This document shows, piece by piece, positions 22,462-34,066 of a DNA stretch of 64,000 bases. The position numbers and the translations under genes were made by a program. The stretch's first letter is position 1. The number at the start of each line of letters is the position of its first letter. The notes below the pieces were generated by a model. It ran no database searches and had not been told where the DNA came from. It worked only from the letters and a program-made list of their open reading frames with translations. Origin of the DNA: Cherax quadricarinatus (taxonomy: Eukaryota; Arthropoda; Malacostraca; Decapoda; Parastacidae); NCBI RefSeq assembly GCF_038502225.1, contig NW_027195398.1, positions 124,001 to 188,000 of the forward strand, in the 5' to 3' direction.

Positions 22462-24186
22462 GAGATTAAGACACATATGCAACATCTGGGTATCTTTATT
22501 GTAGACGTTTCGCCATCCGGTGGCTTTATCAATACAAATTCTAGGACATAACTTGAAGACAGTAGAACTATGTACAGAAGATGAGGTAATCAGTCCCTCA
22601 ACCTAGGAGTAGGTGCGAAGAGCACCATAGTCGTGGAGATTCTGAAGCAGAAGAAAGGATCCTGGCGCTTATATAGTAACGTCAGGTGTAGCAGACGAGG
22701 GCATATTCACTGGTAGGCGGGATTCCCCAGTGGAAGTAGGTCCTTCCCAAAGAGATGGGTTAGTTGTAGTAGTAGTTGTCGTAGCCGTGAAGGTTATGTA
22801 CATGTCCTCAGAATTAAGATTCCATGATGTTGCAGTGTCTGACAAGTTGTGTACGAATGGTATATAATACCGACAAGATGAGATTAAGACACATGTGCAA
22901 CATCTGGGTATCTTTATTGTAGACGTTTCGCCATCCGGTGGCTTTATCAATACAAATTCTAGGACATAACTTGAAGACAGTAGAACTATGTACAGAAGAT
23001 GAGGTAATCAGTCCCTACAACTAACCCATCTCTTTGGGAAGGACCTACTTCCACTGGGGAATCCCGCCTACCAGTGAATATGCCCTCGTCTGCTACACCT
23101 GACGTTACTATATAAGCGCCAGGATCCTTTCTTCTGCTTCAGAATCTCCACGACTATGGTGCTCTTCGCACCTACTCCTAGGTTGAGGGACTGATTACCT
23201 CATCTTCAGTACATAGTTCTACTGTCTTCAAGTTATGTCCTAGAATTTGTATTGATAAAGCCACTGGATGGCGAAACGTCTACAATAAAGATACCCAGAT
23301 GTTGCACATGTGTCTTAATCTCATCTTGTCGGTATTATATACCATTCGTACACAACTTGTCAGACACTGCAACATCATGGAATCTTAATTCTGAGGACAT
23401 GTACATATCCTTCACGGCTACGACAACTACTACAACTAACCCATCTCTTTGGGAAGGACCTACTTCCATTTGGGAATCCCGCCTACCAGTCAATATGCCC
23501 TCGTCTGCTACACCTGACGTTACTATATAAGCGCCAGGATCCTTTCTTCTGCTTCAGAATCTCCACGACTATGGTGCTCTTCGCACCTACTCCTAGGTTG
23601 AGGGACTGATTACCTCATCTTCTGTATATAGTTCTACTGTCTTCAAGTTATGTCCTAGAATTTGTATTGATAAAGCCACTGGATGGCGAAACGTCTACAA
23701 TAAAGATACCCAGATGTTGCACATGTGTCTTAATCTCATCTTGTCGGTATTATATACCATTCGTACACAACTTGTCAGACACTGCAACATCATGGAATCT
23801 TAATTCTGAGGACATGTACATAACCTTCACGGCTACGACAACTACTACTACAACTAACCCATCTCTTTGGGAAGGACCTACTTCCACTGGGGAATCCCGC
23901 CTACCAGTGAATATGCCCTCGTCTGCTACACCTGACGTTACTATATAAACGCCAGGATCCTTTCTTCTGCTTCAGAATCTCCACGACTATGGTGCTCTTC
24001 GCACCTACTCCTAGGTTGAGGGACTGATTACCTCATCTTCTGTATATAGTTCTACTGTCTTCAAGTTATGTCCTAGAATTTGTATTGATAAAGCCACTGG
24101 ATGGCGAAACGTCTACAATAAAGATACCCAGATGTTGCACATGTGTCTTAATCTCATCTTGTCGGTATTATATACCATTCGTACAC
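22462..24186. mobile_element. Penelope-type terminal-repeat cluster: ~1.3 inverted plus ~2.8 direct units of ~415 bp
   Basis: A unit of about 415-418 bp is present in both orientations. Minus-strand copies are 22462-22879 (full, 418 bp) and 22880-23016 (partial, 137 bp). Plus-strand copies are 23017-23322 (partial, 306 bp), 23323-23737 (415 bp), 23738-24155 (418 bp) and 24156-24186 (31 bp). These six blocks add up exactly to the 1,725-bp insertion. Unit landmarks are ttgataaagccactggatgg followed by cgaaacgtc, and tgcacatgtgtcttaatctc. I recognise these as terminal repeats of decapod Penelope-like elements. Tandem and inverted terminal repeats and variable target duplications are known traits of that class. 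No reverse transcriptase or GIY-YIG frame is present. Each plus unit contains the same 92-93 codon open frame (23252, 23667), which I regard as non-coding. Confidence 0.78.
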
Positions 24187-24198
24187 TACTTATAAGTT
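24187..24198 (+). repeat. 12-bp target site duplication, right copy
   Basis: Same twelve bases as 22450-22461, at the right edge of the Penelope-type insertion. ORF2 homology resumes immediately after. Confidence 0.85.
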
Positions 24199-24832
24199 AA
24201 ATGATGTATAACTTAGCCATACAGATTGCGAAAAGGACTTGGGGGTTATGGTGAGCAGCAACCTTAAACCAAGACAGCAATGCCTAAGCGTACGTAATAA
24301 GGCAAATAGATTACTGGGATTTATATCAAGAAGTGTAAGCAACAGAAGTCCAGAGGTCATACTGCAGCTTTATACATCATTAGTAAGGCCTCACCTAGAT
24401 TATGCAGCTCAGTTCTGGTCTCCGTATTACAAAATGGACATAAATTCGTTAGAAAACATTCAACGTAGGATGACTAAATTAATACATAGCATTAGAAATC
24501 TTCCTTATGAAGAAAGATTGAAGACTCTTAAGTTACATTCACTTGTTAGACGAAGAATGAGGGGAGACCTGATCGAAGTGTATAAGTGGAAGATAGGTAT
24601 TAATAAAGGGGATATTAATAAGGTCTTGAGGATGTCTCTCCAAGAGAGAACCCGCAGTAATGGATTTAAATTAGATAAGTTTAGATTTAGAAAGGACATA
24701 GGAAAGTATTGGTTTGGAAATAGGGTAGTTGATGAGTGGAACAGTCTACCTAGTTGGGTTATTGAGGCTGGGACTTTGGGTAGTTTCAAATCTAGGTTGG
24801 ATAAGTACATGAGTGGGAGGGGTTGGATTTGA
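24187..24832 (+). pseudogene. CR1 ORF2 C-terminal region (right part)
   Basis: This continues the CR1 protein after the Penelope-type insertion. DCEKDLGVMVSSNLKPRQQC (start of the frame at about 24220) is followed by NRLLGFISRSVSNRS, LYTSLVRPHLDYAAQFWSPY, IQRRMTKLIHSIRNLPYEER, RRRMRGDLIEVYKW and FGNRVVDEWNSLPSWVIEA, ending at the stop at 24830-24832. The segment from 24239 has no lesion. The C-terminal motif order is the same as in the CR1/L2-like copies at 11820 and 15321, but the sequence is clearly a different family. Confidence 0.9.
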
Positions 24833-24988
24833 GTGGGACTTTCACATCAGAGCTTATTTCTTGGGTGGCATTGAAAATTGGGTTGGGCAAATGTTTTGTT
24901 AGTGGGATGAATTGTAAAGGACCTGCCTAGTATGGACCAGCAGGCCTCCTGCAGTGTTCCTCCTTTCTTATGTTCTTATGTTCTTATG
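24833..24988 (+). other. CR1 3' UTR with octamer tail
   Basis: About 130 bases of 3' untranslated sequence (including gcctagtatggaccagcagg) are followed by three exact ttcttatg units at 24965-24988. Short 8-bp tandem tails replace poly(A) in the CR1 clade. A TAAAG-type transition marks the end of the element. Confidence 0.82.
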
Positions 24989-24999
24989 TTTCTAAAGTT

Positions 25000-25520
25000 T
25001 TTCCCGATGTTGGGGTCTCACACCCCTACACCTGCCTAGTCATTAGGTGTGTATGAGGGGACTCATGTCTATGCCTGCTTAGTCGCATAACAGGTAATCA
25101 GGACTTGTGTCCCTGCACCATCCTTGACAGGAAACAGGTGTGGAGGACCTGGACTCATGCCCCTGCTTACAGATTGTCAGGAGGCAGGTGTGGCTTGTTC
25201 ACGCCCATGCATTCATTTTTCGGGAAACAGGCGAGTTGCACTCACACCCTCATCATGGTGTGAACTTATGTACTCACACCGCCTTCTCAGGAGACTGGTG
25301 TGGGGATTTATGCCTGTGCATTTGCCTTGTCAAGAGTTTAGTGGTGGGAACTCACTGCCCTACACCCACCTTGTTAGAAGGCATGTGTGGGGGACTCATG
25401 CCTCTGTACCTGAGACTCAGGAAGCACGTTTCGGGAGTATGCCTCTGCACTCACCTTGTCAGGATGCAGGTGTGGAGGTCTCACGCCACAGTAATAATCT
25501 TAACAGGAGGCTGTGCATGT
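25000..25520 (+). repeat. Very degenerate ~45-50-bp tandem repeat
   Basis: Recurring blocks resemble 'gactcatgcccctgc', 'ccttgtcagga' and 'caggtgtggggac', for example near 25061, 25121, 25170, 25290, 25370, 25430 and 25460. The spacing is irregular and divergence is high. I read this as an ancient minisatellite. The 130-codon frames over it are not convincing genes. Confidence 0.55.
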
Positions 25521-25581
25521 AATATTCTTTAATATTCTTTAAATATTCTTTAACAAAAATATATGACAGATTTCATTTGGG

Positions 25582-28500
25582 TTGGTAGTACCATATATGT
25601 GTACTACCAACCTCACAGGCTTGGTAGTACACATATATGGTCTTACTACCAACCTCAAAGGCTTGGTAGTACACATATATGGTCTTACTACCAACCTCAA
25701 AGGCTTGGTAGTACACATATATGGTCTTACTACCAACCTCACAGGCTTGGTAGTACACATATATGGTCTTACTACCAACCTCACAGGCTTGGTAGTACAC
25801 ATATATGGTCGTACTACCAACCTCACAGGCTTGGTAGTACACATATATGGTCGTACTACCAACCTCACAGGCTTGGTAGTACAAATATATGGTCGTACTA
25901 CCAACCTCACAGGCTTGGTAGTACACATATATGGTCTTACTACCAACCTCACAGGCTTGGTAGTACACATATATGGTCTTACTACCAACCTCACAGGCTT
26001 GGTAGTACACATATATGGTCGTACTACCAACAACACAGGCTTGGTAGTACACATATATGGTCTTACTACCAACCTCACAGGCTTGGTAGTACACATATAT
26101 GGTCTTACTACCAACCTCACAGGCTTGGTAGTACACATATATGGTCGTACTACCAACAACACAGGCTTGGTAGTACACATATATGGTCGTACTACCAACC
26201 TCACAGGCTTGGTAGTACACATATATGGTCTTACTACCAACCTCACAGGCTTGGTAGTACACATATATGGTCTTACTACCAACCTCACAGGCTTGGTAGT
26301 ACACATATATGGTCTTACTATCAACCTCACAGGCTTGGTAGTACACATATATGGTCTTACTATCAACCTCACAGGCTTGGTAGTACACATATATGGTCTT
26401 ACTACCAACCTCACAGGCTTGGTAGTACACATATATGGTCTTACTACCAACCTCACAGGCTTGGTAGTACACATATATGGTCTTACTATCAACCTCACAG
26501 GCTTGGTAGTACACATATATGGTCTTACTATCAACCTCACAGGCTTGGTAGTACACATATATGGTCTTACTACCAACCTCACAGGCTTGGTAGTACACAT
26601 ATATGGTCTTACTACCAACCTCACAGGCTTGGTTGTACACATATATGGTCTTACTACTAACCTCACAGGCTTGGTAGTACACATATATGGTCTTACTACC
26701 AACCTCACAGGCTTGGTAGTACACATATATGGTCTTGCTATCAACCTCACAGGCTTGGTTGTACACATATATGGTCTTACTACCAACCTCACAGGCTTGG
26801 TAGTACACATATATGGTCTTACTACCAACCTCACAGGCTTGGTAGTACACATATATGGTCTTGCTATCAACCTCACAGGCTTGGTTGTACACATATATGG
26901 TCTTACTACCAACCTCACAGGCTTGGTAGTACACATATATGGTCTTACTACCAACCTCACAGGCTTGGTAGTACACATATATGGTCTTGCTATCAACCTC
27001 ACAGGCTTGGTTGTACACATATATGGTCTTACTACCAACCTCACAGGCTTGGTAGTACACATATATGGTCTTACTACCAACCTCACAGGCTTGGTAGTAC
27101 ACATATATGGTCTTACTACCAACCTCACAGGCTTGGTTGTACACATATATGGTCGTACTACGAACCTCACAGGCTTGGTTGTACACATATATGGTCTTAC
27201 TACCAACCTCACAGGCTTGGTAGTACACATATATGGTCTTACTACCAACCTCACAGGCTTGGTAGTACACATATATGGTCTTACTACCAACCTCACAGGC
27301 TTGGTAGTACACATATATGGTCTTACTACCAACCTCACAGGCTTGGTTGTACACATATATGGTCGTACTACCAACCTCACAGGCTTGGTAGTACACATAT
27401 ATGGTCTTACTACCAACCTCACAGGCTTGGTAGTACACATATATGGTCGTACTACCAACCTCACAGGCTTGGTAGTACACATATATGGTCTTACTACCAA
27501 CCTCACAGGCTTGGTAGTACACATATATGGTCTTACTACCAACCTCACAGGCTTGGTAGTACACATATATGGTCTTACTACCAACCTCACAGGCTTGGTA
27601 GTACACATATATGGTCTTACTACCAACCTCACAGGCTTGGTAGTACACATATATGGTCTTACTACCAACCTCACAGGCTTGGTAGTACACATATATGGTC
27701 TTACTATCAACCTCACAGGCTTGGTAGTACACATATATGGTCTTGCTATCAACCTCACAGGCTTGGTAGTACACATATATGGTCTTACTACCAACCTCAC
27801 AGGCTTGGTAGTACACATATATGGTCTTACTACCAACCTCACAGGCTTGGTAGTACACATATATGGTCTTACTACCAACCTCACAGGCTTGGTAGTACAC
27901 ATATATGGTCTTACTACCAACCTCACAGGCTTGGTAGTACACATATATGGTCTTACTACCAACCTCACAGGCTTGGTAGTACACATATATGGTCTTACTA
28001 TCAACCTCACAGGCTTGGTAGTACACATATATGGTCTTGCTATCAACCTCACAGGCTTGGTAGTACACATATACGGTCTTACTACCAACCTCACAGGCTT
28101 GGTAGTACACATATATGGTCTTACTACCAACCTCACAGGCTTGGTAGTACACATATATGGTCTTACTACCAACCTCACAGGCTTGGTAGTACACATATAT
28201 GGTCTTACTATCAACCTCACAGGCTTGGTAGTACACATATATGGTCTTGCTATCAACCTCACAGGCTTGGTAGTACACATATATGGTCTTACTACCAACC
28301 TCACAGGCTTGGTAGTACACATATATGGTCTTACTACCAACCTCACAGGCTTGGTAGTACACATATATGGTCTTACTACCAACCTCACAGGCTTGGTAGT
28401 ACACATATATGGTCTTACTACCAACCTCACAGGCTTGGTAGTACACATATATGGTCTTACTACCAACCTCACAGGCTTGGTAGTACACATATATGGTCTT

Positions 28501-31500
28501 ACTATCAACCTCACAGGCTTGGTAGTACACATATATGGTCTTGCTATCAACCTCACAGGCTTGGTAGTACACATATATGGTCTTACTACCAACCTCACAG
28601 GCTTGGTAGTACACATATATGGTCTTACTACCAACCTCACAGGCTTGGTAGTACACATATATGGTCTTGCTATCAACCTCACAGGCTTGGTAGTACACAT
28701 ATATGGTCTTACTACCAACCTCACAGGCTTGGTAGTACACATATATGGTCTTACTACCAACCTCACAGGCTTGGTAGTACACATATATGGTCTTGCTATC
28801 AACCTCACAGGCTTGGTAGTACACATATATGGTCTTACTACCAACCTCACAGGCTTGGTAGTACACATATATGGTCTTACTACCAACCTCACAGGCTTGG
28901 TAGTACACATATATGGTCGTACTACCAACCTCACAGGCTTGGTAGTACACATATATGGTCTTACTACCAACCTCACAGGCTTGGTAGTACACATATATGG
29001 TCGTACTACCAACAACACAGGCTTGGTAGTACACATATATGGTCTTACTACCAACCTCACAGGCTTGGTAGTACACATATATGGTCTTACTACCAACCTC
29101 ACAGGCTTGGTAGTACACATATATGGTCGTACTACCAACAACACAGGCTTGGTAGTACACATATATGGTCGTACTACCAACCTCACAGGCTTGGTAGTAC
29201 ACATATATGGTCTTACTACCAACCTCACAGGCTTGGTAGTACACATATATGGTCTTACTACCAACCTCACAGGCTTGGTAGTACACATATATGGTCTTAC
29301 TATCAACCTCACAGGCTTGGTAGTACACATATATGGTCTTACTATCAACCTCACAGGCTTGGTAGTACACATATATGGTCTTACTACCAACCTCACAGGC
29401 TTGGTAGTACACATATATGGTCTTACTACCAACCTCACAGGCTTGGTAGTACACATATATGGTCTTACTATCAACCTCACAGGCTTGGTAGTACACATAT
29501 ATGGTCTTACTGTCAACCTCACAGGCTTGGTAGTACACATATATGGTCTTACTACCAACCTCACAGGCTTGGTAGTACACATATATGGTCTTACTACCAA
29601 CCTCACAGGCTTGGTTGTACACATATATGGTCTTACTACCAACCTCACAGGCTTGGTAGTACACATATATGGTCTTACTACCAACCTCACAGGCTTGGTA
29701 GTACACATATATGGTCGTACTACCAACCTCACAGGCTTGGTTGTACACATATATGGTCTTACTACCAACCTCACAGGCTTGGTAGTACACATATATGGTC
29801 TTACTACCAACCTCACAGGCTTGGTAGTACACATATATGGTCTTGCTATCAACCTCACAGGCTTGGTTGTACACATATATGGTCTTACTACCAACCTCAC
29901 AGGCTTGGTAGTACACATATATGGTCTTACTACCAACCTCACAGGCTTGGTAGTACACATATATGGTCTTGCTATCAACCTCACAGGCTTGGTTGTACAC
30001 ATATATGGTCTTACTACCAACCTCACAGGCTTGGTAGTACACATATATGGTCTTACTACCAACCTCACAGGCTTGGTAGTACACATATATGGTCTTACTA
30101 CCAACCTCACAGGCTTGGTTGTACACATATATGGTCGTACTACCAACCTCACAGGCTTGGTTGTACACATATATGGTCTTACTACCAACCTCACAGGCTT
30201 GGTAGTACACATATATGGTCTTACTACCAACCTCACAGGCTTGGTAGTACACATATATGGTCTTACTACCAACCTCACAGGCTTGGTAGTACACATATAT
30301 GGTCTTACTACCAACCTCACAGGCTTGGTTGTACACATATATGGTCGTACTACCAACCTCACAGGCTTGGTAGTACACATATATGGTCTTACTACCAACC
30401 TCACAGGCTTGGTAGTACACATATATGGTCGTACTACCAACCTCACAGGCTTGGTAGTACACATATATGGTCTTACTACCAACCTCACAGGCTTGGTAGT
30501 ACACATATATGGTCTTACTACCAACCTCACAGGCTTGGTAGTACACATATATGGTCTTACTACCAACCTCACAGGCTTGGTAGTACACATATATGGTCTT
30601 ACTACCAACCTCACAGGCTTGGTAGTACACATATATGGTCTTACTACCAACCTCACAGGCTTGGTAGTACACATATATGGTCTTACTATCAACCTCACAG
30701 GCTTGGTAGTACACATATATGGTCTTGCTATCAACCTCACAGGCTTGGTAGTACACATATATGGTCTTACTACCAACCTCACAGGCCTGGTAGTACACAT
30801 ATATGGTCTTACTACCAACCTCACAGGCTTGGTAGTACACATATATGGTCTTACTACCAACCTCACAGGCTTGGTAGTACACATATATGGTCTTACTACC
30901 AACCTCACAGGCTTGGTAGTACACATATATGGTCTTACTACCAACCTCACAGGCTTGGTAGTACACATATATGGTCTTACTATCAACCTCACAGGCTTGG
31001 TAGTACACATATATGGTCTTGCTATCAACCTCACAGGCTTGGTAGTACACATATATGGTCTTACTACCAACCTCACAGGCTTGGTAGTACACATATATGG
31101 TCTTACTACCAACCTCACAGGCTTGGTAGTACACATATATGGTCTTACTACCAACCTCACAGGCTTGGTAGTACACATATATGGTCTTACTACCAACCTC
31201 ACAGGCTTGGTAGTACACATATATGGTCTTACTACCAACCTCACAGGCTTGGTAGTACACATATATGGTCTTACTATCAACCTCACAGGCTTGGTAGTAC
31301 ACATATATGGTCTTGCTATCAACCTCACAGGCTTGGTAGTACACATATATGGTCTTACTACCAACCTCACAGGCTTGGTAGTACACATATATGGTCTTAC
31401 TACCAACCTCACAGGCTTGGTAGTACACATATATGGTCTTGCTATCAACCTCACAGGCTTGGTAGTACACATATATGGTCTTACTACCAACCTCACAGGC

Positions 31501-32190
31501 TTGGTAGTACACATATATGGTCTTACTACCAACCTCACAGGCTTGGTAGTACACATATATGGTCTTGCTATCAACCTCACAGGCTTGGTAGTACACATAT
31601 ATGGTCTTACTACCAACCTCACAGGCTTGGTAGTACACATATATGGTCTTACTACCAACCTCACAGGCTTGGTAGTACACATATATGGTCGTACTACCAA
31701 CCTCACAGGCTTGGTAGTACACATATATGGTCTTACTACCAACCTCACAGGCTTGGTAGTACACATATATGGTCTTACTACCAACCTCACAGGCTTGGTA
31801 GTACACATATATGGTCTTACTACCAACCTCACAGGCTTGGTAGTACACATATATGGTCTTACTACCAACCTCACAGGCTTGGTAGTACACATATATGGTC
31901 TTACTACCAACCTCACAGGCTTGGTAGTACACATATATGGTCTTACTATCAACCTCACAGGCTTGGTAGTACACATATATGGTCTTACTACCAACCTCAC
32001 AGGCTTGGTAGTACACATATATGGTCTTACTACCAACCTCACAGGCTTGGTAGTACACATATATGGTCTTGCTATCAACCTCACAGGCTTGGTAGTACAC
32101 ATATATGGTCTTACTACCAACCTCACAGGCTTGGTAGTACACATATATGGTCTTACTACCAACCTCACAGGCTTGGTAGTACACATACAT
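25582..32190. repeat. 42-bp satellite array, about 157 units, with higher-order structure
   Basis: The unit is 42 bp (core ggcttggtagtacacatata, then tggtc, then ttactaccaacctcaca). The period is seen at 25801 and 25843. Because 42 is divisible by three and several frames of the unit lack stops, frames of about 2,200 codons run through the array: one plus-strand frame repeats IYGLTTNLTGLVVH and one minus-strand frame repeats CTTKPVRLVVRPYM. No indel breaks the phase in 6.6 kb. Variants (ttactatcaac, ttgctatcaac, cgtactacc, cgtactaccaacaac, ttggttgtac) are arranged in patterns of three units (126 bp), seven units (294 bp) and a 71-unit (2,982-bp) super-repeat. Each unit also holds an internal 10-bp dyad (ttggtagtac / gtactaccaa). 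The first unit, 25582-25610, looks inverted. Confidence 0.97.
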
Positions 32191-32380
32191 GTATATAGCT
32201 GTACTCACATGTACAGCAGCAGGAAATACAAACGAAAATATAGAGGAAGAAAATAAAAATTCAGACTACCACTTATGGTCTCCACTTCTGGAATACGTAA
32301 TGAATTAGGTGAGTGAGTCGACCCATTATGAAGACCAGAGACTGACCTCTAAGTGGCCGGGTTTGTTAGATCAGATCTTA

Positions 32381-32982
32381 CACTGAAGCTGACACTGGTC
32401 ACACACTGAAGCTGACACTGGTCACACACTGAAGCTGACACTGGTCACACACTGAAGCTGACACTGGTCACACACTGAAGCTGACACTGGTAACACACTG
32501 AAGCTGACACTGGTCACACACTGAAGCTGACACTGGTCACACACTGAAGCTGACACTGGTCACACACTGAAGCTGACACTGGTCACACACTGAAGCTGAC
32601 ACTGGTCACACACTGAAGCTGACACTGGTCACACACTGAAGCTGACACTGGTCACACACTGAAGCTGACACTGGTCACACACTGAAGCTGACACTGGTCA
32701 CACACTGAAGCTGACACTGGTCACACACTGAAGCTGACACTGGTCACACACTGAAGCTGACACTGGTCACACACTGAAGCTGACACTGGTCACACACTGA
32801 AGCTGACACTGGTCACACACTGAAGCTGACACTGGTCACACACTGAAGCTGACACTAGTCACACACTGAAGCTGACACTGGTCACACACTGAAGCTGACA
32901 CTGGTCATACACTGAAGCTGACACTGGTCACACACTGAAGCTGACACTGGTCACACACTCAAGCTGACACTGGTCACACACT
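32381..32982 (+). repeat. 23-bp satellite, about 26 units
   Basis: The 23-bp unit cactgaagctgacactgg plus tcaca is repeated about 26 times with very few substitutions (ggtaac near 32490, actagtc near 32865, catacac near 32907, ctcaagc near 32958). The low divergence implies recent amplification. It is unrelated in sequence to the 23-bp array at 7345-9312. Confidence 0.96.
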
Positions 32983-32992
32983 ATAATTTATA

Positions 32993-33590
32993 CCTGTACT
33001 ACACTATATCAAGTTGTAGGTAATGAAACTTGATGAATACTATTTTTCAGTCTTAGGTTGGTGAGTGTACTACACTATATAAGTGGTGGTGGTGGTAGGT
33101 GTACTACACTATATAAGTGGTGGTGGTGGTAGGTGTACTACACTAAATCAAGTGGTGGTGGTAAGTGTACTACACTATATCAAGTGGTGGTGGTAAGTGT
33201 ACTACACTATATCAAGTGGTGGTGGTAAGTGTACTACACTATATCAAGTGGTGGTGGTAAGTGGGCTACACTAGATCAAGTGGTGGTGGTAAGTGTACTA
33301 CACTATATCAAGTGGTGAAGGAGGTAAGTGGGCTACACTAGATCAAGTGGTGGTGGTAAGTGTGCTACACTAGATCAAGTGGTGGTGGTAAGTGTACTAC
33401 ACTATATCAAGTGGTGAAGGAGGTAAGTGGGCTACACTAGATCAAGTGGTGGTGGTAAGTGTACTACACTATATCAAGTGGTGATGGAGGTACGTGGGCT
33501 ACACTAGATCAAGTGGTGGTGGTAAGTGGACTACACTAGATCAAGTGGTGGTGGTAAGTGGACTACACCAGATCAAGTGGTGGTGGAGAC
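32993..33590 (+). repeat. ~32-bp minisatellite (gtactacactatatcaagtg)
   Basis: A first isolated unit at 32993 is followed from about 33060 by some 16 units of 32-37 bp. The core is tgtactacactatatcaag followed by (tgg)n and taag. Sub-types differ in the number of tgg triplets, in actacact/gctacact and in the insert 'gaaggaggtaagtgg'. The last units (33490-33590) prefer ctagatcaag. Confidence 0.9.
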
Positions 33591-33998
33591 AAATACTGTA
33601 CACAAGATCAGACATGTTGAGTCCCTGGAAACCAGAAAAATAAGAGTTATGAAGCTGGTCCAGGAGCTATGAATCAACCCTTGTGAATACAACTATTTTA
33701 AGTAACTAGATGGCAGTTTCTTCGCCATTACTATAGTTGAGAACACCAGTATTGTTCATAACAGTGTTCAGCACAACACTTAATATTAAGGGGTACATTG
33801 GTGCTGTTCGTGAATGTGTTCACTCACCACAGTGAACATTAATGTTCCTTTGTGTGTTTATTCATCATAGTCAATATTAATGTTCTTCTTGTCTGTGTTT
33901 ATTCATCTTTGTGAACATTAACGTTGTTCTTATCTTTGTTCATAAACTGTAGTGAGCATTAATGTTGTTCTTATATGTGTGTGTTCACTCACTATAGT
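33591..33998. other. Mixed relics: LINE 3'-end scrap and degenerate ~40-bp repeats
   Basis: At about 33655-33695 the bases ggtccaggagctatgaatcaacccttgtg resemble the 3' UTR of the LINE family that ends at 12695 (ggccaggagctcggactcgacccctgc), so this is probably a tail relic. From about 33790 to 33998 there are about five degenerate units around 'gtgaacattaatgtt' (33832, 33869, 33911, 33951), spaced about 38-42 bases apart. No gene is seen. Confidence 0.5.
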
Positions 33999-34066
33999 GA
34001 ATTAAACATACGAGCAACTTCTGGGTATCTTTAATTGTAAACGTTACGCCATCCAGTGGCTTTATC
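33999..34066 (-). mobile_element. Penelope-type terminal-repeat relic abutting the 32-bp satellite
   Basis: The bases include caacttctgggtatcttta, then acgccatccagtggctttatc. This corresponds, on the minus strand and with several substitutions, to the terminal-repeat landmarks of the insertion at 22462-24186 (caacatctgggtatctttat and cgccatccggtggctttatc). The relic is about 68 bp long. It ends at tttatc, where the first satellite monomer (ctacctggagtgtagc) begins. Confidence 0.75.

Larger units (their letters stand above)
19574..24988 (+). mobile_element. CR1-clade LINE, nearly complete, interrupted by a Penelope-type insertion
   Basis: The element carries ORF1 with an SGNH-hydrolase domain and ORF2 with endonuclease, RT and C-terminal domains. 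It has a short 3' UTR and three copies of the 8-bp tail ttcttatg at 24965-24988. An esterase-type ORF1 and a short octamer tail are hallmarks of the CR1 clade. Both ORFs carry a few lesions. A 1,725-bp insertion at 22462-24186, with a 12-bp target duplication, splits ORF2. Without the insertion the element is about 3.7 kb, close to the length usual for CR1 elements with little 5' UTR. Confidence 0.88.

Noticed and set aside
22669..23948. Three 92-93 codon frames (MIKPLDGETSTIKIP...) in both orientations
   Set aside because: They lie in the non-coding terminal repeats of a Penelope-type cluster. Their recurrence reflects repeat copies, not a gene family.
25539..32256. Three frames of about 2,200 codons over the 42-bp array
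   Set aside because: The unit length is a multiple of three and the unit lacks stops in several frames. Frames are open on both strands at once, which is typical of a satellite and not of a gene.
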